From assembly GCA_900544245.1 (NCBI GenBank), contig UQUH01000002.1, positions 6,690-70,689 of the forward strand: a stretch of DNA of 64,000 nucleotides, written 5' to 3'. How positions within the stretch are numbered: position 1 is the stretch's first letter; each line of letters begins with the position of its first letter. This DNA is from an uncultured Coriobacteriaceae bacterium (GTDB taxonomy: Bacteria > Actinomycetota > Coriobacteriia > Coriobacteriales > QAMH01). The position numbers and the translations under genes were made by a program. Of the stretch, positions 43,281 through 51,291 are shown piece after piece. The notes beneath the pieces are model-generated. The model had not been told where the DNA came from, did no database searches, and saw only the letters and a list, made by a program, of their open reading frames with translations.

Positions 43281-43823
43281 TCATTGGCTGCCCTGCGACA
43301 GGAGAAGGCCGCCGATGGTCATCACGAGGCCCGCAACGATCAGAGCGTTGAGTGGCTCGCCAAGAAGCAGTATCGACGCCGTCGTGGTGATGGCGGGGAC
43401 GAGGTAGATGTAAGTAGCCGAGATGGCGGCTCCAAGATGCTTCGCGGACACGCCCCAGGTGACGAAGCATGCCGCCGAGGCAATACGCTTGACCAAGACC
43501 GAATAGACCGCCCAGACAATCGCGGCAAGAAGAGGCAGAAGGTATCCTAGAAGCGAGGACTGATCGGAAGCAATCGTGACGCTTCCCGTGCTGGATCCGA
43601 GCCCAACCATCACCAGGCCGCCCATGGCAAGTGCGAACCCCACAAAGAAGCGGACATTCATCGCGCTTCGATCACCGAGTATCGCGGAGAGAATCGCCGT
43701 GAACAGAGGAGATGCCGCGACAATGACACCAACGGCCGTAGCCGTGGAGAATACGAGTGCGATGTTCTCCGGGAGGTAGTAGGCGGCAATGCCCGTTGCG
43801 CCTGCCGCATCTTCTCGAATCTG
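43281..43823 (-). pseudogene. EamA/DMT transporter lacking its 5' end
   Basis: Open frame of 181 codons reading DAAGATGIAAYYLPENIAL, then VGVIVAASPLFTAILSAILGD, GLVMVGLGS and, near the end, HLGAAISATYIYLVPAITTTASILLLGE and GLVMTIGGLLLSQ. These are helices 3 to 10 of a ten-helix drug/metabolite transporter. The first about 100 residues are absent; a TGA at 43826-43824 blocks extension. An internal ATG (43661) would give a still shorter product. A remnant. Confidence 0.75.
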
Positions 43824-43927
43824 TCAATTTCAGCGCGCGTCCATCCAACATCATTTACAATTGAATACGAATGAGTGATTTCGAGGCGGCCTGCACCGCC
43901 GGCCTACGACCAGAACGGCAGAGCTCT

Positions 43928-44515
43928 ATGGAGAAGAAGATGAATCCGCGAACACAACGCGCGCGCGAGGCAATCATGGACGCAACGCGAAAGCTCGTGT
44001 CCGAACGGTCCGTCGCTGACATCTCCCTCACCGAGATTGCCGAGGCAGCCGGCGTGAGCAGGCCCACCATCTACAACCAGTTCAAGGACACGCCATCGCT
44101 CGTCGCCGCAACATCCGAGCAGATGATGCGCAGACTGTTCAAGGAAATCAACGAGCAACTCTCCCATGATGACAACGAAGAGTACCTCCACAAAATGATG
44201 GAGCTGTTCGTGGAGGGTGTCTACGAGCAGCGCCTCTTTGCGAGGAACGCCATGTGGGGACCGAGCGCGACAGAAATCACGGCTGCCGTCGTCAAGCTGT
44301 TGAGCGCCAACATGCGCGCAGGCTATGTTGGCCAGAGGCTTGCGGTCAGGGCCCCCGAGCAGCTGGACGATTGCCTGGATGCCATCTCGGGCGGAGCCAT
44401 CTGGATGCTATCGAAGTGGCTGACGACGGATTTTAAGGGCGAAAACACACCCGCGCGCATGGCCGACCGCTTCACGGATACGCTCCTTGCCCTTTCGCTG
44501 CGTAAAACCGATTAG
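43928..44515 (+). CDS. TetR-family regulator
   Basis: A 195-residue TetR. The N-terminal HTH is SLTEIAEAAGVSRPTIYNQFK and the remainder is helical ligand/dimer domain. Two nearby starts exist: ATG at 43928 and ATG at 43940, the latter with GGAG six bases upstream. It is convergent with the SRPBCC membrane gene, which has TTACA/TGTAA palindromes at its promoter, and is a candidate regulator of it. Confidence 0.88.
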   Translation: MEKKMNPRTQRAREAIMDATRKLVSERSVADISLTEIAEAAGVSRPTIYNQFKDTPSLVAATSEQMMRRLFKEINEQLSHDDNEEYLHKMMELFVEGVYEQRLFARNAMWGPSATEITAAVVKLLSANMRAGYVGQRLAVRAPEQLDDCLDAISGGAIWMLSKWLTTDFKGENTPARMADRFTDTLLALSLRKTD

Positions 44516-44545
44516 CCTGCACGCGAACAGGCGTCCCCGTATATG

Positions 44546-44577
44546 ACGAAGGCGCCGCACGGATGCGACGCCTTCGT
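44546..44577. terminator. Bidirectional hairpin between TetR and SRPBCC genes
   Basis: ACGAAGGCG / CGCCTTCGT, nine-bp perfect arms, 14-base loop. Thirty bases after the TetR stop and 24 before the convergent stop. Short T runs. Confidence 0.6.
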
Positions 44578-44601
44578 TCGATAGACTTTCCCGAAGACCT
44601 G

Positions 44602-45759
44602 CTATGACGCAGCGGGTTCCAATCCCAGCTCGACGAGCAGCGCCTTCTCCTTCTCGTCGGCGATGCGGTCGATTTCATCCTTGCGTGCAGGTGTCCAGCT
44701 GTGTTTCGCGTTGTTCTCCTGGATGGGCGGCACGTAGTCCTTGCCAGGTGCGGGCGGCCAGTTCGGGTCGTCCGTAAACGGAGCACGCTTTGCCTCCACG
44801 CGCGGGCACTCGCGTGACCAGCGGAGCTCGGGGTAGGCGATGATGTCGTGAAGACGCTCGTCATATTTCCAGCAACGCCCCATCATGCCAGCCTGTAGAC
44901 GAAGCGGGATTGACTTGCGACGCTTGTGAACTGCGGCAAGTTCCAGGTTGCGGAACATGCGACGTCCCATCATCGCGCCGCCATAGCCGATGATGAAGGT
45001 TTCCTGCCACCAGTTGATTGGATTGTGGGGACCGTAGGCAGTATCCCAGCCGTTTATGATGCGGCAGCGCTTTCCGCCGTCCAGCGGAAACAGCGCGATG
45101 GTCCAGTACCATTTGACGTACTTCTTGCCGGGCGTCTGCATGTACGCAGCTCCGGGCGTGCGCACTGGATCGGTCGTATCGCAAAACCACACGATGTACT
45201 TGTTCGGCACCACGTCCGCGACCTCAGCCCCAAAGCCGCCATAGCTCCATGCCCAGAAGTCACCGGGGGCGACGGAGTCGGGTTGCTGCCACATCTCCTC
45301 GAGCGAATAGGAGTTGTCCACGTTCATGCCGAACAGGCGCTCGCAGTTTGACCAGGCATACATGCCGCCCTTCGTGGGGTCAAGCTGATAAACGTGCTTC
45401 CAGACCTCCTCGAGCGGCGCGTCTAGGTCGCGCGCCTGGCGAATGCGAACCATCTTGCGTCCCTCGGGGTCGCTGATTAGGTCCTCGCCGGGCAGCGTCA
45501 TCTTCATCTCCTCGGGCGTTGCCCAGACACCACGCGAATAGAAGTTGAAGATGAGGTTCATTCCCGCGCTGAAACAAAGGAGGCAGTCCAGCAGAATTAC
45601 CAAGACCGCCACGACCACTTTAGGGGCACCCGTGAGCGGCGTTCCCCAGATGCACCACCAGAAGAGCCAGACTGCTCCGGCTATGACCAGCAGCGACAAG
45701 AGCACTTGTCCCCATTTCGGCTGGAAATGGATGTCGCCTTTCCCTACTTTCTTCGACAT
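44602..45759 (-). CDS. Membrane-anchored SRPBCC (START-like) protein
   Basis: A 385-residue protein. Two hydrophobic helices lie at about residues 18-40 and 45-70, followed by a large soluble part. From about residue 110 (VRIRQARDLDAPLEEVWKHVYQL) it has the SRPBCC lipid/polyketide-binding fold, continuing through YGGFGAEVADVVPNKYIVW and WYWTIALFPLDGGKRCRI. The last 100 residues have Pro-rich extension. AAGGAAG lies six bases before ATG at 45759. Function unknown. Upstream palindromes suggest TetR control. Confidence 0.75.
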   Translation of the reverse strand: MSKKVGKGDIHFQPKWGQVLLSLLVIAGAVWLFWWCIWGTPLTGAPKVVVAVLVILLDCLLCFSAGMNLIFNFYSRGVWATPEEMKMTLPGEDLISDPEGRKMVRIRQARDLDAPLEEVWKHVYQLDPTKGGMYAWSNCERLFGMNVDNSYSLEEMWQQPDSVAPGDFWAWSYGGFGAEVADVVPNKYIVWFCDTTDPVRTPGAAYMQTPGKKYVKWYWTIALFPLDGGKRCRIINGWDTAYGPHNPINWWQETFIIGYGGAMMGRRMFRNLELAAVHKRRKSIPLRLQAGMMGRCWKYDERLHDIIAYPELRWSRECPRVEAKRAPFTDDPNWPPAPGKDYVPPIQENNAKHSWTPARKDEIDRIADEKEKALLVELGLEPAAS

Positions 45760-45779
45760 CGCACGCTTCCTTAGTAGAT

Positions 45780-45853
45780 TTACAAATGTAACTCTTTTAC
45801 TATTGTAAATATACAAATCACGCGATGTCAACAGTTTACTTACGTTTGTAAAT
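45780..45853. promoter_or_regulatory. Cluster of three TTACA/TGTAA-type dyads
   Basis: TTACA-AA-TGTAA (45780-45791), TTGTA-AATA-TACAA (45803-45816) and TTTAC-N8-GTAAA (45835-45852). They occupy a very AT-rich stretch just upstream of the SRPBCC gene and are typical of TetR-type repressor sites. Spacing is about 23 and 35 bases between centres. Confidence 0.6.
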
Positions 45854-45919
45854 GTTTTTGAATAGCAAGGGAGGTGTAGCATCGTGGGACGCAGGACCAT
45901 TTGTCCTACGCGTTATGCA

Positions 45920-45946
45920 AGGGGGGGGTCTCGAAAGAGACCCCCC
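45920..45946. terminator. Strong GC terminator of PPOX-like gene
   Basis: Arms GGGGGGGTCTC / GAGACCCCCCC (11 bp) with loop GAAA. It is 45 bases beyond the minus-strand stop of the PPOX-like gene. Confidence 0.7.
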
Positions 45947-45992
45947 CAATGACGTAGCAATTCTGCTCGTTTGCTATTTCGTATGCGTGCTT

Positions 45993-46403
45993 CTACGCCA
46001 ACTGCTCGCCGGCCGTGGGGCCTGCGGCCATCTGGTACACCGCGTCCACGTGGATGAAGCAGCCGCCCTTCGCCTTGATGGGTAGCCCCATGGAGGCGAA
46101 CTTCGCGTCCACCATCTCCTTTTGGACGGCGAACTCGTCGCCCTCGTTGACGTAGCGCGCCGTGCCGTGGATCTGGAACGCATCATGGCCGGTCCAGAAC
46201 GCGATGGCGACCTTCTGGTTCTCCTTCAGGTTGGCCAGCGTCTTCTTGAAGAACTGGTCGGAGATGTAGACCGTCTCCTCGTCGATGACGGTCTTCATGC
46301 CGATGGCGGCTCCGTTGGGTGCCCCGTCGGCAGATGCCGTGCACAGAACCATGTTCTCGGCGGTTTCGAACAGTTCCCTCACGTCTTGGGTCATGGCTGC
46401 CAT
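45993..46403 (-). CDS. Pyridoxamine 5'-phosphate oxidase-like flavin-binding protein
   Basis: A 136-residue split-barrel protein from MAAMTQDVRELFETAENMVL. The segments VLCTASADGAPNGAAIG and VYISDQFFKKTLANLKENQKVAIAFW are the FMN-binding strands of small PPOX/FMN reductases. AAAGGAGG lies five bases before ATG at 46403. Cytosolic; may use F420 or FMN; substrate unknown. Confidence 0.88.
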   Translation of the reverse strand: MAAMTQDVRELFETAENMVLCTASADGAPNGAAIGMKTVIDEETVYISDQFFKKTLANLKENQKVAIAFWTGHDAFQIHGTARYVNEGDEFAVQKEMVDAKFASMGLPIKAKGGCFIHVDAVYQMAAGPTAGEQLA

Positions 46404-46498
46404 GGTGGCCTCCTTTCTCGCAAGCTTTCGTTGCGAATAGTATACGCCCTCGGCTATCATGTCCCTCCTTGTTTCGTAGCGCGGCAGAGGGGATTCCC

Positions 46499-47158
46499 AT
46501 GAACGAGGAAATCGATATCGAAAGCTGGACTGATAGCCTCGTCGGCAAGGCGCTCGACGTTTTTGGTCCCCGCCTGAAGCTCGTCGGTATCCAGGGCAGC
46601 CGTGCCCGAGGGGAGGCCCGGTCCGACAGTGACATCGACGTCGTGCTGATCGTGGAGGGGTTGGATGACGATGACCTCGCGGCCTATCGCGCCTTGCTGG
46701 CTACCATGCCCCACGGCGATCTTGCCTGCGGGTTCACGGGGTCGCCGGAGCTGCTCGCCGCATGGCCGCGCCACGACGTATTCAATTTGGTCCAAGATAC
46801 GCGCGCCGTGTTCGGCTCCTTCGACTTCATGGATACGGAATTCACCGCCGATGATGCGATGCTATCTGCCAAGGTAGGGGCTTCGGAAATCTACCATGCG
46901 ATGAGCCATGAGCTCGTCTTCGCCGAAGGCTCGCTCGACGCCATCGTTGCCGTCTGCGTAAAATCGGCCTTCTTCGTCATGCGTGCATTGCACTATGCCA
47001 AGACCGGCGAGTATCCGCCGAGCCGCGCTGCCATGAGAGAGCTCGCAACGGAGCAAGAGGCGATGTTCCTTGATGCCTACGACAACCCCGATGCCTTCGG
47101 AACCGAGGAACTTGCCCACGCGCTTCTCGCCTGGTCGAGCTCTATCGTAAGTCTATAG
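46499..47158 (+). CDS. Nucleotidyltransferase-domain protein
   Basis: A 219-residue protein with a MNT-type nucleotidyltransferase domain: GSRARGEARSDSDIDVV supplies the GSxxxG and DxD catalytic residues (about residues 32-50). The C-terminal half is helical and may be HEPN- or minor DNA-polymerase-like, with LATEQEAMFLDAYDNPDA. GAGGGG lies six bases before ATG at 46499. Possible minimal nucleotidyltransferase or streptomycin-like adenylyltransferase; no HEPN partner gene. Confidence 0.82.
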   Translation: MNEEIDIESWTDSLVGKALDVFGPRLKLVGIQGSRARGEARSDSDIDVVLIVEGLDDDDLAAYRALLATMPHGDLACGFTGSPELLAAWPRHDVFNLVQDTRAVFGSFDFMDTEFTADDAMLSAKVGASEIYHAMSHELVFAEGSLDAIVAVCVKSAFFVMRALHYAKTGEYPPSRAAMRELATEQEAMFLDAYDNPDAFGTEELAHALLAWSSSIVSL

Positions 47159-47171
47159 CGACTCTTTCCCC

Positions 47172-47831
47172 TCACGAGAGGGGAATCATGTCGAGGCGCA
47201 GGGTCTGCTCGACGACCTTCATCAGGTTCTCGTCGCTGATATCGGGCTTGACCTTCACGAGTCCAACGAGGCCAAAGATCGCGACGCAGAACATCTCGTA
47301 GACGAGCTCGATCTCTATCTGGTGGTATGCGGCGTATTCGGTGGCAACGTGATCGTAGAGGAATTCCGCCGTCTCCCGGGTCGCCCTCACGTCAAACGCG
47401 TCACGCACGCCGAGCTCCTCGAGCACGCGGATCATCGGACGTGGGGTACCTTCGGCATCGTAGAGCGCATAGCGAAAGATGCGCACGCACTTCCTGAGCG
47501 AGCCCCGGGTGTCTCCAAAGACGCGCTCCTCGTTCCATGCGATGACGCTTTCCACCAGGTCCTCGACGTAATCGTCGATGACCGCCTCGATGACGCCGTT
47601 CTTGTTCCCAAAGTGGTAGTAGACGAGCTCGCGGGTCACGTTTGCTTCCCGGGCGATGGCCGTGACCGTGGTCGCCCGTACGCTGTCGCGCTCGAAGAGC
47701 TTGCGGGCGGCCGTGGCGATGTTGCCGCGCGTCCCCGTAAGCCGGCGCGTTTCGGCTAGGCTTTTCCTGTGACGTCGCACGTGCGAAGCGGCTTCTGAAG
47801 GCGTGCGCCCTCCGTATTCGAGGATTGCCAT
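47172..47831 (-). CDS. TetR-family regulator
   Basis: A 219-residue TetR from MAILEYGGRTPSEAAS. The HTH is at residues about 40-85 (TTVTAIAREANVTRELVYYHFGNKNG); about 35 extra basic residues precede it. ACCGGGGGG lies just upstream of ATG at 47831, deciding against a longer frame. Divergent from the membrane gene at 47978 with a TTTCACA...TGTGAAA dyad between them, so it likely represses that pair. Confidence 0.9.
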   Translation of the reverse strand: MAILEYGGRTPSEAASHVRRHRKSLAETRRLTGTRGNIATAARKLFERDSVRATTVTAIAREANVTRELVYYHFGNKNGVIEAVIDDYVEDLVESVIAWNEERVFGDTRGSLRKCVRIFRYALYDAEGTPRPMIRVLEELGVRDAFDVRATRETAEFLYDHVATEYAAYHQIEIELVYEMFCVAIFGLVGLVKVKPDISDENLMKVVEQTLRLDMIPLS

Positions 47832-47870
47832 CGAGTCCCCCCGGTCAAAAACGCTAGTCGCGACATTGTC

Positions 47871-47897
47871 TTTCACAAACAGCGCTGATATGTGAAA
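47871..47897. promoter_or_regulatory. Dyad operator between TetR and membrane protein genes
   Basis: TTTCACA (47871-47877) / TGTGAAA (47891-47897) with AGCGCT near the centre, followed by TTATTATACT as a plausible -10 for the rightward gene. Confidence 0.65.
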
Positions 47898-47977
47898 TCT
47901 TATTATACTCGCCCATGATACACTGCGGCTGATTTCCCGCATTTAGCTGGGAAAACACCGAGGTGAGGAGGCACGCC

Positions 47978-48925
47978 ATGACGGTTCCTGTTTGGGTCAC
48001 TCCAATTTCGATGGTGATATACACCATACTCCTAATGTTGTTCACGGAGTTCATGCGTCGCCACTACCGCACCTCCATGTGGTTTTGGGTGGTCTCGCTT
48101 GCCACCATCCCGTTCTGGATCATGAACATACCGGCCGATGACTGGTTCCGTTGGGCCAAGAACCTGTCGGTCATACTGCCGCTCATCTATGCCGGAATCG
48201 GACGCATCGCCGCCGTGCAGCAAAAGGACACCCCGTTTTGGCGTCTCATGCGCCAGCGCTGGGTGCGCTGGGTGCTCTACGGCATCGTGTTCTGCAACAT
48301 CGCCGAGGCGACCTTGCGCGATGTCGAGATGGGCAATTACATGAACGCCCTGGCCGGGTTCATCCTGTGCGTTACGATGCCCTTCGGTGACAAGTACTGG
48401 AAGTACGATACCGCGCACTACGGCGAGATCATCGCCTACACGGTGCCCATGTGGAACTTCCTCTACACCACGTGGAACGCATGCTTCGTCTATGCCGAGG
48501 GCCACGCGTTCTTTGCCAGCACCTGCTGCATCCTGGCCGCAGCCGAGCTCTATCCCATCATCAAGCGGCAGCCGGAGCTCTATATCACCGGCCGAATCTA
48601 CACCCTGGGCATACACCTGCTGCTGCGCAGCTGCTTCCCGTTGCTATTCCCCACCATCATGAACAGCGCGGCCTGGTTCAACCCCGACGTGATGTACTGG
48701 TGGGGCATGATCAACGGCATCATCGGCATCCCGTTCGTCTTCTGGTACTGCTACCAGCTGAGCAGTGGAAAGGCCGATGTCACCTTCCGCCGGCGCAAGG
48801 CCCGGGAGGAATACCTCATTGGCCGAGAGGAAGGACTGATAGACGAGTACGGAGACCCGGTGAGTACCGAGGCTGCCATCGTCGTGGACGAGCAGGTGGG
48901 CGACAAGCCCGAAGTCTCCAAGTAG
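47978..48925 (+). CDS. Integral membrane protein of unknown function
   Basis: A 315-residue protein with about eight membrane helices, rich in Trp and Tyr (WFWVVSLATIPFWIMNIPADDW). Its design resembles DUF5692 and the next gene, including a DVEMGNYMNALAGFILCVTM helix near the middle and a charged 45-residue C-tail. GAGGAGG precedes ATG at 47978. It starts a two-gene operon with the DUF5692 gene (23-base gap). Function unknown. Confidence 0.75.
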   Translation: MTVPVWVTPISMVIYTILLMLFTEFMRRHYRTSMWFWVVSLATIPFWIMNIPADDWFRWAKNLSVILPLIYAGIGRIAAVQQKDTPFWRLMRQRWVRWVLYGIVFCNIAEATLRDVEMGNYMNALAGFILCVTMPFGDKYWKYDTAHYGEIIAYTVPMWNFLYTTWNACFVYAEGHAFFASTCCILAAAELYPIIKRQPELYITGRIYTLGIHLLLRSCFPLLFPTIMNSAAWFNPDVMYWWGMINGIIGIPFVFWYCYQLSSGKADVTFRRRKAREEYLIGREEGLIDEYGDPVSTEAAIVVDEQVGDKPEVSK

Positions 48926-48948
48926 GCATCGAGGGAAGGGGAACCACC

Positions 48949-49911
48949 ATGGGGATTCTGTATCAAGCCGCCGATCCCATCTACTGGGCCATCTGGCTGT
49001 TCGTCCTGTTTGCGCTCATGGCCTTCAACGAGCTGGGACGCGTGAAGCTGTGGGCCGGCCTGGCGCTTTTCGCCATCGTTCCCATCGCGCTGACCATCTT
49101 CGTCTGGCCCGAGACCGCAGCGCCCGGTAACGAGTACGGAACCGGCACCTGGTTTAACTGGGTGAAGACCTATTCGGCCCTTGCGGGCTGCCTTGGCTTC
49201 ATCGCCTTGCGCTTCGTCAAGTGGAACGGCAAGGACGGCAAGGTTCATTATCTCTACGAGAAGAAATGGGCGTTGTGCTTCCCACCGCTCATCCTCGCCA
49301 TCAACATCGCCGAGGCCGTCATCCGCGACTTCCAGGTGTTTGGCTTTGCCCTGTGGAGCGGTGGCGTCGTGGAGAACCTCTGGACCATATCGGGCCCGTG
49401 GAACATCATGAACGGCATTGCGGGCATCTTGAACATCGTCACGATTTGCGGCTGGTTCGGGATCTTCATCTCGAAGGACTCCTCCAAGGACATGATCTGG
49501 CCCGACATGATCTGGCCCTGGATCATCGCGTATGACCTGTGGAACTTCGCCTACACCTACAACTGCATCTCGGACCATTCGGCCTACTGCGGTCTGGCCC
49601 TCCTGTTGGCATGCACCATCCCCACCTTCTTCATCAAGCGGGGCGCGTGGTTGCAGCATCGGGCCCAGACGCTTGCGCTGTGGATCATGTTCGTCATGAC
49701 GGTTCCGCAGTTTGCCGACGTGCTGGCGCCCATTCCCACCACGCACAATCCCACCGCATTCTTCGTGGTGAGCCTCATCGCGCTGGCGGCAAATGTCGCC
49801 GTGGCCGTCTACCAGCTCTATCGCATTCGCAAGCTCAAGCTCAACCCGCTCAAGGACGAGATCTACAAGGGCACCAAACCCTACGAGCGTGTCGTCGAGG
49901 AGAATCGCTAG
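48949..49911 (+). CDS. DUF5692 family membrane protein
   Basis: A 320-residue protein of eight or nine helices. MAFNELGR, KTYSALAGCLGFIALRF, ILAINIAEAVIRDFQVFGF and the SKDMIWPDMIWPWIIAYDLWNF stretch match DUF5692, frequent in Coriobacteriia. GGGAAGGGG lies before the ATG. It is co-transcribed with the related membrane gene upstream; the divergent TetR regulator probably controls both. Function unknown; no motif for transport substrate. Confidence 0.82.
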   Translation: MGILYQAADPIYWAIWLFVLFALMAFNELGRVKLWAGLALFAIVPIALTIFVWPETAAPGNEYGTGTWFNWVKTYSALAGCLGFIALRFVKWNGKDGKVHYLYEKKWALCFPPLILAINIAEAVIRDFQVFGFALWSGGVVENLWTISGPWNIMNGIAGILNIVTICGWFGIFISKDSSKDMIWPDMIWPWIIAYDLWNFAYTYNCISDHSAYCGLALLLACTIPTFFIKRGAWLQHRAQTLALWIMFVMTVPQFADVLAPIPTTHNPTAFFVVSLIALAANVAVAVYQLYRIRKLKLNPLKDEIYKGTKPYERVVEENR

Positions 49912-49931
49912 GCACCCGCCATACGGCACGG

Positions 49932-50243
49932 CTATTTGCGTGATGCCTTGTAGTCCGTACCCCATTTCTCCATGGCGTCAAGGACGGGTTGCAGGGATTG
50001 GCCCAAGGGCGTGAGGGAGTACTCGACGCGCGGGGGCACCTCCGCGTACACCTTGCGGCTGACAAGCCCCGCATCCTCCATGGTGCGCAGGTTTGACGTG
50101 AGCACCTTCTGCGAGATCTTGCCGATGGAACGCTGCAGCTCCTTGAAGCGCAACGTTCCGTTCGCGAGCAGGTCACGCAGTATGAGCACCTGCCATTTGT
50201 TGCCTATGAGCTGGAGCGTCGTCTCCACGGGGCATGCGGGCAT
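49932..50243 (-). CDS. HxlR-family transcriptional regulator
   Basis: A 103-residue winged HTH starting MPACPVETTLQLIGNKWQVLIL, with the CPV(E)xTLxLIGxKW signature and Cys4, a frequent redox or electrophile sensor in HxlR/HypR proteins. LTSNLRTMEDAGLVSRKVY and VEYSLTPLG form the recognition helix and wing. Divergent from the SirTM gene at 50356. Its target may be that gene or itself. Confidence 0.9.
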   Translation of the reverse strand: MPACPVETTLQLIGNKWQVLILRDLLANGTLRFKELQRSIGKISQKVLTSNLRTMEDAGLVSRKVYAEVPPRVEYSLTPLGQSLQPVLDAMEKWGTDYKASRK

Positions 50244-50355
50244 TCCCGATGACTACGAGCCCCAGCTCCATGTCGTACTGGGACACCCCGAGAGCACGGA
50301 GAGCGATGGCAGGCTCCTGTACCCGAACAGGGTCGCCTGGATTTGAGAGGCGGTA

Positions 50356-51291
50356 ATGGACATGTTCGACCAGGATGACCAGATTGGGTGGCTGAAGGCG
50401 GCCATTCTGGATTGCGATAGCATTATCGTGGGTGCGGGAGCGGGGCTTTCGACCGCCGCGGGACTCACTTACACCGGTGGGCGCTTCGAGCGTTATTTCG
50501 GCGACTTTGCCGCGCGTTATCGCTTCCGCGACATGTACTCCGGCGGGTTCTATCCCTACCCGACGCCGGAGGAGCATTGGGCGTACTGGAGTCGCTACAT
50601 CTGGATCAATCGCTATGCCCCGATTCCGAAGAACACGTACGCCAAGCTGCTCGAGCTCGTCGGCGGCCAGGACCACTTCGTCATCACCACCAACGTGGAT
50701 CACTGCTTCCAGCGCACGGGTTTTGCCAAGAAGCGGCTCTTCTACACTCAAGGTGACTACGGGCTCTTCCAGTGCTCGCTTCCGTGCCGGCAGGAGACGT
50801 GGGACAATCGTGACGCGGTGAGGGCGATGGTCGAGGCACAGGGGTTCGTGATCGAGGATGATGGTGTCCTTGTCATTCCGGATGGTGTCACGCCGGCCAT
50901 GAGGATTCCCGGCGAGCTCGTGCCGACGTGTCCCCATTGCGGACGTCCCGCCACCACGAGCCTGCGCGCCGACTCGGCGTTCGTGGAAGACGCCGGCTGG
51001 CATGAGGCGGCCGAGCGATACGGCGAGTTTCTGCGCACCCGGACCCGTGACGACCAGAAGGTGCTTTTCCTCGAGTTGGGCGTCGGGGGTAACACGCCCG
51101 TCATCATCAAGTATCCTTTCTGGCGTATGGCAAGCGGGAACCCGAATGCCACCTATGCGTGCGTGAATCTGGGCGAGGCCCATGCGCCCCGCGAGATAGT
51201 GGGCCGCTCGATTTGCCTCGACGCCGACATAGACGCGGTGCTGGATGCGTTGGTAGCGGGGCCTGGTCTTGGAGAGGACGGATTGTCATGA
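50356..51291 (+). CDS. SirTM-class sirtuin (protein mono-ADP-ribosyltransferase)
   Basis: A 311-residue class M sirtuin. The NAD loop GAGAGLSTAAG is at residues 26-36; FERYFGDF and YSGGFYPY are SirTM-specific; TTNVDH supplies N113 and D115; YTQGDYG puts Gln132 where deacetylases have the catalytic His; zinc Cys include CSLPC and CPHC. Known SirTMs lack deacetylation and ADP-ribosylate lipoyl carrier GcvH-L. Its stop overlaps the macrodomain gene start (ATGA). GcvH-L and LplA2 genes, usual partners, are not in the window, so the target here is unknown. Confidence 0.93.
   Translation: MDMFDQDDQIGWLKAAILDCDSIIVGAGAGLSTAAGLTYTGGRFERYFGDFAARYRFRDMYSGGFYPYPTPEEHWAYWSRYIWINRYAPIPKNTYAKLLELVGGQDHFVITTNVDHCFQRTGFAKKRLFYTQGDYGLFQCSLPCRQETWDNRDAVRAMVEAQGFVIEDDGVLVIPDGVTPAMRIPGELVPTCPHCGRPATTSLRADSAFVEDAGWHEAAERYGEFLRTRTRDDQKVLFLELGVGGNTPVIIKYPFWRMASGNPNATYACVNLGEAHAPREIVGRSICLDADIDAVLDALVAGPGLGEDGLS

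Noticed and set aside
43281..43661. Functional short EamA protein from ATG 43661
   Set aside because: It would be less than half of a normal transporter; coding similarity extends upstream of that ATG, so it is a truncated remnant.
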